A DNA stretch of 64,000 nt. It comes from Macrostomum hystrix (lineage: Eukaryota; Platyhelminthes; Macrostomidae). Shown here in pieces: positions 36,301 to 45,656 of the stretch; positions within the stretch are counted from its first letter, which is position 1, and each line of letters opens with the position of its first letter. The stretch covers positions 9,868,001 to 9,932,000 of the forward strand of contig CATNEN010000038.1 of the NCBI GenBank assembly GCA_950097015.1. Direction: 5' to 3'. The notes beneath the pieces are model-generated. The model did no database searches. It was given only the letters and a program-made list of their open reading frames with translations, and was not told the DNA's origin. Both the position numbers and the translations under genes were made by a program.

Positions 36301-36724
36301 GACACAGTGGGAGAGCGAGTCTCGTACCTTGAGTATAGGCTTGATGGAGCTCCAGGCGGCATGCCGCATGTCGATGACAACAGTGAAGCGCAGCTGCCTG
36401 ACCCTGGCATCCGGCAGGTAACTGAGATATTTCACAAGCAGCATGAGCTGATCAACAGCAATCTTCTCGGTGTCCACCCGGCCAGGGAAGCACATGATGG
36501 GCCCGCCGCGCCTGTCCCTGCCGCCTGGCAGCATGGCCACCCGCTGCTCCAGCAGTGGCCGCAGGTCGGCCGCCCGCAGAGCCGACTGGTGCGCCGATGG
36601 GCGATAATATTCGGCCACATCGCGATCAACGCCGCTGTGGGCAAAGTCCAAATCTGAGGAGCCGCCGCCGCCGCCACCGCTGCCGCTGCTGTAGCCGCCG
36701 CCGCTGCCGCGCGCGCCTCCCTGA
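20909..36724 (-). CDS. TRIO: TRIO/Kalirin-family Rho guanine nucleotide exchange factor
   Basis: Large cytoplasmic double GEF; in animals the first DH-PH acts on Rac/RhoG and the second on Rho, in axon guidance and cytoskeletal control. Exons in coding order: 36328-36724, 35571-35939 (CRAL-TRIO), 34557-34892, 32771-33727, 32146-32319, 31635-32049, 30722-31041, 28900-29718 (spectrin repeats, then DH1 start ILNELINTERVYVKDL), 27090-27314 (DH1, IPPGIV-like TPPGIVGKEAIIFGN), 23495-26571 (DH1 end SYLIKPVQRITKYQLLLKDL, PH1, SH3 near 25710-25855, DH2 near 24250-24812, PH2 near 23690-24200), 21163-21382, 20909-21079. Phases agree at every junction, about 2,490 residues in all. The order matches human TRIO; no Ig or kinase domain is seen. 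The first exon begins in phase 2 without a Met, so at least one 5' exon is missing. The last two exons are less sure. Confidence 0.95.
21500..21965. repeat. 19/20-bp minisatellite in the TRIO 3' intron
   Basis: About 23 copies of CTACTCTCCTAATCTGCCAT and a form one base shorter. Confidence 0.92.
22750..23452. repeat. 19-bp minisatellite in the TRIO 3' intron
   Basis: About 37 copies of GGTAACCTGTTAGACACAT, with GGTCGCC and GGTGACC variants. It ends about 40 bp before the large DH-PH exon. Confidence 0.95.
26690..27060. repeat. 26-bp minisatellite in a TRIO intron
   Basis: About 14 copies of GTCATTGTGGGTCAACCCTA-CAGTAG, more diverged toward both ends. It fills nearly the whole intron between exons 26571 and 27090. 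Confidence 0.92.
27905..28385. repeat. 21/22-bp minisatellite in a TRIO intron
   Basis: About 22 copies of ACAGCAGGGATAAACCCCCA plus A or AA. Decayed related units (AAACTGTACGGATAAACCCC) continue to about 28690. Confidence 0.92.
29905..30112 (+). mobile_element. SINE-like repeat, family 2, copy in a TRIO intron
   Basis: It shares GAGCTCGATCCCGCGGCGA, GAGAGAAGGCTTG, CACTGCCTGACGATGAG, GTCAGGGCAGATG and CAGCGAAATGGACAGAATTG with the copies at 42681 and 55316. It is shorter in the middle than the other two. Confidence 0.7.
31090..31560. repeat. 40-bp minisatellite in a TRIO intron
   Basis: About 11 copies of a 40-bp unit containing GGTGAATGTACACTGGGGGC and AGGAGTTTTAGGCT; the left copies are diverged. 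Confidence 0.92.
32420..32660. repeat. 19-bp minisatellite in a TRIO intron
   Basis: About 12 copies of CTGAGGGGAATGAGACTAC and variants between exons 32319 and 32771. Confidence 0.88.
33770..34500. repeat. 17-bp degenerate minisatellite in a TRIO intron
   Basis: Units of GAGTATGAGGGGATCAG and GAGTATGTGGGGATCGG, most regular from 33925 to 34420 and diverged outside. Confidence 0.88.
35265..35412. repeat. 32-bp tandem repeat in a TRIO intron
   Basis: Four to five copies of a 32-bp unit beginning GGGCCAGGATAAGGGCCAAT, directly followed by a SINE fragment. Confidence 0.85.
35415..35510 (+). mobile_element. SINE family 1, 3' fragment in a TRIO intron
   Basis: GGCTGGGTGTGG, CAGTCCATGGACTGAACAGC and CGCAGCCTTTAGATG match the body of the SINE at 51985 (GGTTGGGTGTGG and onward). 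The tRNA-like head is missing. Confidence 0.6.
36030..36305. repeat. 21-bp minisatellite in the first visible TRIO intron
   Basis: About 13 copies of GTAGGCGCATGAGTAGACAG-G. The frames it creates on both strands are artefacts. Confidence 0.93.
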
Positions 36725-38372
36725 CTGTGAGCCAGAATTGAGCCAGCAAAATAATAATGGAGTGTTTAATAATTAGCCGCTGTCTTTCCCAATAGAAGCC
36801 GATTGGTTTGGAAGTTTAGCTGTGCTCAGGGCCGCAGGGTGCGACACTGTGCTGCAGGGAAGCCTGCAGTATAGGGTGAGATTCACAACTAGACATAAGG
36901 TGACAATTAAAGCTAAACAGGTAGTATAATTAGCTACACTACTAATTTATTATTCCATTACATTAAATACCTATAAAATTCCAACTACAAAAAAACAAAA
37001 AATATGTGGTGTTTAATCAATTTATATCTAGAAATGTATTTTGAGATAACAATACTTAAATTGTTATTTAATTATCACAATTAGTGTAACATTAAACTAT
37101 TTTAAATATGATAAAGCTTCTGAATTTATTAGACACAAAACAGACTAGTCAGTTCAATCATATTTACTTTCGCAACAGTCATTGATATATAGGGAGTCCA
37201 ATGCTGCTTTAAAGACAGACTTAGTCTAGAAACAGAGGAGTCACTAAGCATATCTTAAGTGTTCAACAAAGAATTATTCTCTGTTTCTTTTTTTCTCTTT
37301 CTTTTCTAGTCTCCTTTCTTTTAGAAATAAAATATGCAACATTTAGGGTAATCCTTTGACCTTCAATGACTAGGAGAGAATTTATAGTAAGCTAAGGCAC
37401 ACATTTTTTAGTTAAACAAATAGGCTTTTTGACAACTTTTTTGGACCTAATACTTCCTTAGTCCCTATAAAAAACTTATTTTCTATTAGGTGATAGAAAA
37501 CCTTGAGCTCTATAGAGTAAAATACAATAATAATTCAACCTATCTTAGCTATTAAGGGAAATATCAAAGAGAGAAAGAAAATCAGAACTAGATAAATGTT
37601 ACAATATTACTTTATATTATATAATTATTAAATAACTGAAAATAAGTTGTGCAACTGAAACAATGACATTTAAAGTAGGCTTCTAACTAAAGAATCACTT
37701 TAATAGCTTTAAACATAATATATTTTGGTAACCATACATGTGCAACCTCCCAAATCTTAGCTGGTCGTGCGACTTAGTTTTTGCTCTATTTACGACTTAG
37801 TTTGCTCTCATTTGCAACTTAGTCCGTTTCATTGATTAATTTATGACTTAGTTTGCTCTTATTTGCTCTCTTTTTCTCTCCCCTTTTTCCTTTTCTTCAT
37901 GCCTTCCTTTTTGTCCCTTGGCCCCCCTTTGATTTTTTTGCACTTGGTCGATTGGTTTTTGCGACTTACCTTGCTTGGCCCTTGTTTCACCCACCTGGTT
38001 TGGCCGGGTGTTGCGCATGTATGTTGGTAACAGCTTCTTTTGCAAAGATTTTTTGATTAATGACTAACATTTAAAATAAAAAAACTAGTTACAGTGATAA
38101 ATGCTACCTTAATTAAAAGTTATTGTTGTATTAAGTGATATTTTATATCTAATAAAGTTAGAGAATAGAGATGGTGTTGCTAGATCATTTTTTAGAAAAT
38201 CATCTGTAGCATGAAAAAATCTACTGATCAAGATTCATGTTTCTATCCATGCGTAAAAAATTATAAAGTTACCAAAGTTGTTTTAATTCTAAAGCCCTAT
38301 TATTCTTAGTGGGTTATTACTTTTGGATGGATCCTGTCATTAAATCCATTATGATGCCCAATCATAACAGAA
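36725..38372. other. AT-rich stretch upstream of TRIO, no gene recognised
   Basis: It should contain the start exon of TRIO or the intron leading to it, but no ATG-bearing exon with a phase-1 donor was convincing. A pyrimidine-rich run lies at 37855-37930 on the plus strand. Confidence 0.4.
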
Positions 38373-38381
38373 GGCCTACTG

Positions 38382-38797
38382 GGCTATGGTGGAGTTCCGC
38401 TTGTTATATTATTTTGCAATTTCAAAATGGTGCCAAAAGCCCGGTAATGCAACGGACGATTTGGCATGACATGCCAAATGTGGAGGGCACCTGGGCACAT
38501 GCCAAGGCCAGGCTGCGACAGATGCATGGCACATCGGATGCACTATTTGAGTCACATCTGCAGGAGTACATGTGGCGCCGTCTATACCCAGTCAATGCAT
38601 TCAGCAACTTCATGTATTGGGTATCCCACTATTATCCAACTTGATGAACAGATAAGGAACTGATGAACCTCTGATGAACTTTTCTGAGTGTCCTCGTGTT
38701 GTTTAAATGTTGCTGCGTTGGTCGTAAAACTTGTTTAACCTGTCTGCAGTCATTTCAAATAGCAAAATAATATAACAAACGGAACTCCACCATAGCC
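38382..38797 (+). mobile_element. Short Merlin/IS1595-like element with 9-bp target duplication
   Basis: The 416-bp element has ends that are inverted copies over about 38 bp, starting GGCTATGGTGGAGTTCCG. It is flanked on both sides by the identical 9-mer GGCCTACTG (38373-38381 and 38798-38806). Merlin elements make 8-9 bp duplications. The interior keeps the end of an ISXO2/IS1595-type transposase. Confidence 0.85.
38429..38644 (+). pseudogene. IS1595/Merlin-type transposase, C-terminal remnant
   Basis: The frame reads NVEGTWAHAKARLRQMHG, then HLQEYMWRRLYPVNAF and ends at TGA. NVEG-W-x2-K and the EYMWRR segment are typical of the C-terminal half of ISXO2-like DDE transposases. The upstream catalytic part is missing, so the copy cannot be active by itself. 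Confidence 0.75.
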
Positions 38798-38806
38798 GGC
38801 CTACTG

Positions 38807-41155
38807 TACATAATGCTTTAACTGTTTTTAAGCAATATATCAACCTCATAGCATGTATCAACAACAGCTGTCTGTCACAAGTGTTGTTGCATTACCATTC
38901 AAGGCATTGGACTGCTTTCAGTGGGACAATCATGAATTTTTATAATCAAAGCATTTTATAGAAACTAAGAAAATTATGCAGCTGAGAAACTTCCAGAATC
39001 CTATAGTAGGCCTATTAGCTTATTAGATTTATCAATGGCTAGGCCTAGGCTTAAGTTTACATTTTACTGTTCAATTCTTGAATTATTTCTGTTCTAAATT
39101 ATATTTTTGTTCTTTGTTCATTATATTAGATAGATAAGCTAATAAAGCTAATAAACTGTAGCTAGGAGCATACTGTTCTAGGGCCTATTCATAATTTTAA
39201 ATAGGCCTAGTTAACAGGCCCACATATTTTCTGAGTTTAGCTGAGCAGCATAGCGTTCCTATTAAATGGAGTAGATTTTATCATATGAATAGCTAATTGC
39301 ACTAATGATATACACATATATATTTACATGTTCACATGTTTAGAGTGATTTACTTTCGTTTGTTTATTTTTTGTTAAAATACAAAGCTGGCTATGATGCT
39401 ATCTTCTCAGTCATATTGTAGAAACGTTTTGGAATTATAAAATATGTGCATTTCTAGCTTCAGCATTACATTTTTGTGCTTTTCTACCTACATATGTATC
39501 TACAATATAGACATAGGCCTAGCTAATATCTAGTCAAGCATCACTAGACCAAGTTTCAGCGACTCGTGGTCAAATTTAATTCAACAATTACAAAGAGTAG
39601 TAATAGGCTGCGTAGCTAGTGGCAACGCCTATAATTTGCCTACCATTTAATAACTTTGGTTTAGCAATGGATATGTCCCAAAACAAAACACAAAATTTCA
39701 ATTTTTGCGTAAATATTACTCTACGCTATATAGTTAAGGATTTTCTTACAATTTTTTTGTTGTAACTTAAAATGATAAAAACACAAGTTTCGTTTTTAAC
39801 AAATTGTCATGAAATGAAGTAATAAAGGTTACAGCGGGACACTAATTCTTTGCAAAAAAAATGTGTCAAATAAAGTTTAAGTTTTAATCTTGATTTTGAA
39901 AATATAAGTTCAATACTTAATTATCTGTTATACAATACACGTGATATCCATATTTGATTCGGCTGTTGCGGTTACGGTTAACCTCTTACCGTTATACTAT
40001 GTTAAAGCTCTTGAAGCTCAATAAATTTAGTTAAAGAAATATACCACCAATAAGCAACTGTGTACTTACAGTGACCGTGAAGGACTGACAAAGAGCGACC
40101 TTGATATATTCAAATCCGCGCAGTGTGTGGAACACATTTTATGTGGAACACATTACACATTTCGCAGTTGTGGAAATATTGAAATAAAGCAGATTATATA
40201 ATGTCATTAAAAAAGCCTTACTCTTTATATTTATTTCTCACAAACAAACCTTTGATGATTTAATTATGAACTGAAATATAATAATAACGAATATAAACTA
40301 TAATAATAAAATATATAATAAGCAAAGGAAAAGGACTGAAAAGGACTACTACACAAAAAACGATGAACTGTTTAATTCATCGTAAAATTAATCGGCCAGT
40401 CACTTTTAAATTTCATGCCTGCTGACTAAGGTTCTTAGAAAGCTGGTAAACATGGTGTACATCAACTTTAGGATTAGCAGGTTAAGGATGTTTTTTTACC
40501 AGCGATGCTACTACGAGTAGTAAAATACGCAAATTGCACATTTACTTACAAGCTTAAACGATCTTACAGGCTGCAAAATTAACCAAAAATGACTGGCAGG
40601 ATAAATAGGGCCTATGTAACACAGGGACTAATGTCGTCGATAAATAGTTTAGAGTCTTTGAATCCGTGCGGACTGTACTGATTGTCCTAGGTATAGAGAT
40701 ATTATCTTGCTTTTTAAGTACCTAAATAATTCTTACTATTCTTCAAGTCAGTCTAAAGAAACAAGAACGCATTCTAAAGAAGCAGCAAGAGGGGGGATTA
40801 AATTTAGGGTAAAACGAATCAAACGAAATTAACCATGCTAAATCAATACGCGCAGCAAAACGACTTCTAAGACTGACATAGAAGGTTTGCTGTCATAAAA
40901 ACTAGGAAAAAAGAAGACACAGCGACAGCCAAGAAGCGGCGAGAGACAAAGACAGCGGGATGGCGGCGTGGTAGAAAATCATATAAATAAAGCAATCTGA
41001 AGACTATTGCTAAGCTGGTCTGATAAGAGCTAAGGTGAACAAATGGCGCAAAAGGGCTAGTGTGTTCGGCTAATTGTAAAGTGCACAATTAGAATACGTA
41101 TTAGTACATAGCCCAGTGACTCTCGGCTAGTGATCTACTATATATCCAGGTGACA
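38807..41155. other. AT-rich stretch between the Merlin-like element and FGGY
   Basis: No coding block, tandem array or paired inverted ends recognised. The right part should hold the FGGY 3' UTR. Confidence 0.4.
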
Positions 41156-44100
41156 TCAGCTGCTTAAAGTTGCGGTCGACTTTCGGGTAGACATGATGCG
41201 ACGAACGCTAAGCTGGCACTGCATGAGCTCCATGAACACTTCATACTTGCGATCGTGGTATTCCCGCACTGCCGGGTTCGGCATCACCACCTCGCCTTGG
41301 CCGCAAAGTGCGTCCATCGCCTGCCGGACAGGAGTGACAGGAGAGTGATTGGGTGAGTGACAGGATAGTGATAAGGTGAGTGACAGGAGATTGATAAGAT
41401 AAGTGATAGGGTGAGCGAAAGAGTGGGTGACAGAAGTGAGTGAAAGGATAAGTCAATCAGTGTGACAGTTTGGTTGACTGGTTGAGTGACAGGGAGAGTG
41501 TGGGTGAGCGCAACAACCAATTTGACAGGCCGCAATAGAGATTTCAATGCTGATTGGTGTGTTTAGAATGATTGGCAGCTCACTCACCTGGCTGACGGTG
41601 CTGTACTGACCAGCCGCAGTGGCCGAACTCACAGCCACGCCCTGCAGGATGGACTCATCGCATGCGGGCAGCACCACGGGCACGTTGAGCACATCGGCGT
41701 GAGCCTGGACGTACATTTGGTTTCGGCGTAGACCGCCGGACAGGTAGATGGCATCGATGCGGTGCTGCCTGCGTGGCGGAGGGTGGCGAGGCGGCACACC
41801 TGGTACAATGAGCTCGCGAATTCCATAAATTTTCCTCCTATAGCAATCAGGCCTGCAGCCTCACCGGAGGTTCTCCACAATGTGCCTGGTGCCATAGGCC
41901 AGCGCCTGCACCGTGGCCAGGTACAGCAGCGCCCATTCGCCGTCAGAGTCGTACATGCGCCAGCCAAGCAGCATGCCGGACAGGTCCGGGTCGGCCAGCG
42001 GTGACCGGTTGCCATGGAGATCCGGCCAGACGTGCAAGTCTGAGGTGAGGCTGTCAATATTAGCCAGGTCTCGCTCCTTGGCCATGCGGGCCAGGCAGGT
42101 GGTCACATTGTCCAGGGCAGCGTAGCCCTGCACAGCCTTCTCTTCAATAGTTCCCATTCGCCGCAGGACATAGTCCAGCAGCAGGCCGGAGGCGCTCTGA
42201 CCGCTCTCCGTCAGCCACAGGGCGGGCACCATGACGGACAGGTAGGGGCCCCAGGCACCGGGCACCAGCTCCTTCTTGCGGCTGAGGGCCAGGTGGCAGG
42301 AGGAGGTGCCGGCAATGAGCGCCATTCGGCGGTGAATCGGCAGCTCGTCCAAACCAGGCGCCTTGCACAGGATGGAGCCCAGGCCGCCAGCGTGAGCGTC
42401 CAGGATGCCGGCGGAGACCACCGTGCCGGGCGACAGGCCGCCCAGTTCGGTAGCGGCCCGCTGGGATAGGCCGCCGCCTACGGGATCGCCAATCTCCAGG
42501 ATCTTGCTGCCGATGCGACGATGTCCGTCTTCAAGCAGCACCTGGATTGTTTAGCAGCGCCCATGAAAGTCCCGAGTTCGATTCCTGACTCTACTAGAAA
42601 ATTTTTAGCCTTTTTAGAAAAACAATGAGCTCTGCATTGCTTTGTTTCAATTTTAATTGGCAACCTATATTAGCTGGGGTAATGCGTTTGCCTCTCGCAA
42701 CTATGTCTCTGAGCTCGATTCCGCGGCGAGGCCACATTCATTTGGGGCGCAGCCGCGGAGAGAAGGCTTGGGAGGTTGTCGTACAATCTACGCCCTCGAG
42801 AGCCAACCTCCAAGGCACAATGTATGTTTACACTGCCTGATGATGAGAAAGTCCCTGTGTGAGCGTTGACATCGTACAGTATCTGTGTACATGTGTGCTC
42901 AAGATTCAGCGAAATGGTCAGAATCGCCTGCTTGCTGGCTGCGACTGCGAGTCTAGTGTCACCAAAATGATGGGCCAAAATAAAGGCCAGACACATCAGG
43001 CAACAGGTAAGACTCTCACCGACAGGCCGATCATCTTCCAGAAGGATTCGTCCCAAGAGTCGCGCTCCGAGTCGTACAGCCATTTACACACAACCGAGCA
43101 GCGGGACCTGCTGTCGCAGTCGGTGGCTCTCAGGGTGAGAAAGTCGCACAGGTCCAGCACGTAGCTGGCCGATTTCAGCCAGTCGGCGCCGCGGTTCTTC
43201 TTCAACCAGAGCAACTTAGGCGGCTGCATCTCTGGCGACAGGAAGCCGCCAACATGCTGCAGCATGCGGTGCCCGGTCTTGTTGATGAAGCGGGCCTCCT
43301 CGGTGGCGCGATGGTCCAGCCACATAATGACATTGTGATGCGAGTGGGAGCCGCAGGTGGACAGGGGCTGGCGCTTCTCGTCTAGCACCACCAAGGAGCA
43401 GGTGGCAGCGAATCCAATGGCTTTCACCTGCGGGGTTGGCAAGAGCTTGAGCATTTTGCTGGGGACCATGGATAGTCTCATACAGGAGTTTGCCTACTCA
43501 AATTGAGGATCTGTCGGGATTTGGCTACTCAAATTGAGGATCTGTCGGGATTTGGCTGCTCAAGTTGAGGATCTGTCGGGATTTGGCTACTCAAATTGAG
43601 GATCTGTGGGGATTTGGCTACTCAAGTTGAGGATCTGTCGGGATTTGGCTACTCAAATTGAGGATCTGTGGGGATTTGGCTACTCAAGTTGAGGATCTGT
43701 CGGGATTTGGCTACTCAAATTGAGGATCTGTCGGGATTTGGCTACTAAAGTTGAGGACTGTCGGGATTTGGCTACTAAAGTTGAGGACTGTCGGGATTTG
43801 GCTACTAAAGTTGAGGATCTGTCGGGATTTGGCTACTCAAATTGAGGATCTGTCGGGATTTGGCTACTCAAATTGAGTATCTGTCGGGATTTGGCTACTA
43901 AAGTTGAGGATCTGTCGGGATTTGGCTACTCAAGTTGAGGATCTGTCGGGATTTGGCTACTCAATTTGAGGATCTTTCGGGATTTGGCTACTCAAGTTGA
44001 GGATCTGTGGGGATTTGGCTACTGAAAGAGAGGATCTAGGGAGTTTTTCTACTCAATATGAGGATATTAATTTCAGAATCTATATTTCGTAGGTGAGAAA

Positions 44101-44344
44101 AAGTCTCAAGGCGAGACAGACAGAGCTGAGGTAGGACCTTCGTGGGATTCTGTTTGGTCTTAGACAGCACGTCGCGGACGCAGGCGCAGACTGCTGACCA
44201 GATGCCATCAGAGCTCTGCTCAAACATCATTGGAGCTGGCCGGTAGATTTCCACGGCCTCTGTGGCGTGGCCCAGCAGGTCGCCGGACTCTGAAAAGATG
44301 CCAGCACGCACGCTGGAGGTGCCGACATCTACGGAAATGTACGC
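41156..44344 (-). CDS. FGGY: FGGY-family carbohydrate kinase (FGGY carbohydrate kinase domain-containing protein)
   Basis: Cytosolic ATP-dependent sugar kinase; the human orthologue phosphorylates D-ribulose. Exons: 44138-44344 (phosphate-binding SVDVGTSSVRAGIF), 43020-43427 (AIGFAATCSLVVLDEK, NVIMWLDHRA, PPKLLWLKKN, CKWLYDSERDSWDESFWKM), 41865-42541 (SAGILDAHAGGLG with the likely catalytic Asp, GTSSCH, SDLHVWPDLHGNRSPLAD), 41588-41768 (IYLSGGLRRNQMYVQAHAD), 41156-41320 (C-terminus, ending TLSS and TGA). Phases agree throughout (0, 0, 0, 2, 0). The fragment starts directly before the VDVGT motif, so only a short 5' exon with the start Met is missing; I did not find it between 44345 and 45300. 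The donor of the first exon, AAG|GTCCTA, is weak. One intron holds SINE copies, another a 31-bp minisatellite. Confidence 0.95.
41335..41470. repeat. Degenerate short repeat in an FGGY intron
   Basis: Irregular GTGAGTGACAGGATAGTGAT-like units, six or seven copies, between exons 41320 and 41588. Confidence 0.7.
42545..42680 (+). mobile_element. SINE family 1, diverged copy in an FGGY intron
   Basis: It resembles the copy at 51985: GGATTGT head, B box GAGTTCGATTCC, GACTCTACTAGAA, TTGTTTCAATT and GCTGGGGTAATG. Part of the A-box region is deleted. It begins within a few bases of the splice acceptor of FGGY exon 41865-42541. Confidence 0.65.
42681..42968 (+). mobile_element. SINE-like repeat, family 2, copy in an FGGY intron
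   Basis: A B-box-like GAGCTCGATTCC is followed by GCGGCGAGGCCAC, CGGAGAGAAGGCTTG, CACTGCCTGATGATGAGAAA and GATTCAGCGAAATGGTCAGA. The same series of blocks recurs at 29905-30112 and, reversed, at 55316-55625. It directly follows a family-1 SINE. Confidence 0.7.
43490..44035. repeat. 31-bp minisatellite in an FGGY intron
   Basis: About 18 copies of GGATTTGGCTACTCAAATTG-AGGATCTGTCG with CTAAAG and GTGG variants. Confidence 0.94.
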
Positions 44345-44634
44345 CTGGAAGACGGCGATGCGGGCCGAATTGGATTAGCTGATTTTTAGCTAAAGAACTA
44401 TACAGGCCTTTTTATCGCATTTTATGAATTCTAAAAATTTCACTGGGATTTCCCGGGTCTAAATAAATTATCCAACTGGGGTTCCTGGATTTCTAACTAT
44501 CAAAAACAATTGAGAATTCTCTGATTTTAAACTATTAAATGTAATAGGGAAATCCTTGGTTTGGAACTAATAGTTCCTTTAAGGTACCCTTGACTCTAAC
44601 CATTATATTTTTGGGATTTCCTATTAACTAAGGG

Positions 44635-45005
44635 ATTAACTATCAAATCTTATTGGGATTTCCCTGACTCCAAAGTATCAAATCTTATTGGGATTTCCCT
44701 GACTCCAAAGTATCAAATCATATTGGGATTTCCCTGACTCCAAAGTATCAAATCTTATTGGGATTTCCCTGACTCCAAAGTATCAAATCATATTGGGATT
44801 TCCCTGACTCCAAAGTATCAAATCTTATTGGGATTTCCCTGACTCCAAAGTATCAAATCTTATTGGGATTTCCCTGACTCCAAAGTATCAAATCATATTG
44901 GGATTTCCCTGACTCCAAAGTATCAAATCTTATTGGGATTTCCCTGACTCCAAAGTCTCAAATCATATTGGGATTTCCCTGACTCCAAAGATTGGGATTT
45001 CCCTT
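44635..45005. repeat. 35-bp minisatellite upstream of FGGY
   Basis: About 10 copies of a 35-bp unit, TATCAAATCTTATTGGGATT then TCCCTGACTCCAAAG. It probably lies in the intron before the first visible FGGY exon. Confidence 0.93.
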
Positions 45006-45625
45006 ACTCCCTAAAATATTTCTGAAAGTTTCTTAATTCTAAACTGATAAATCCAATCAGGACATTCCAGATTTTTACTTTCGCAGCAATATAATCATAT
45101 ACAATAGAATCCCTATGACCAGTCATAGTCAAATAAAGCTTTTGAATAATTTGAGACTTGACGCAACTGATAAAATCAGGCAGTCTTTTTTATTGATTTT
45201 CTAAACAGCGCATTGTTTTACAGACGATGTTAAAAAAGGACTCACACGTACACAGAAATAGTACCGTAGCAGTGCAAGGCTATCATTTTTTATGACGTAA
45301 GGTCAATTATTTATTTACAAAAAAGCGCAAAGCAACTCTCTCTCCAGAGCTGGTATGCCAGCGGCCCGCCAACAGGTCTGAAACGGCGGAGGGTGAGGCG
45401 GGTAGGGAGCATTGCGCAGCGATGTGCTCATCATATTATTGATAGTAGTACGATACGAGACTAACAAAGAGAGATACAATATTTTTACGACAATGTCTAC
45501 GGTCGAATCTAGATTATAGAGAGCGCAAAATTTGATCAAAAAAACCACCGAGACGAAGAAACGGCGAGAGTAAGGAGCTGGTACAGTTTAGAACATTAGA
45601 GTGAGACGCGTCGTCATCTTATTAG

Positions 45626-45631
45626 TTTATT
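45626..45631 (-). promoter_or_regulatory. Polyadenylation signal of SART1, proximal
   Basis: AATAAA on the minus strand, about 25 nt after the SART1 stop. A second AATAAA at 45310-45315 would give a 3' UTR of about 350 nt. Confidence 0.5.
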
Positions 45632-45656
45632 TCGTTACACTTACAGCGGCCGGGGC

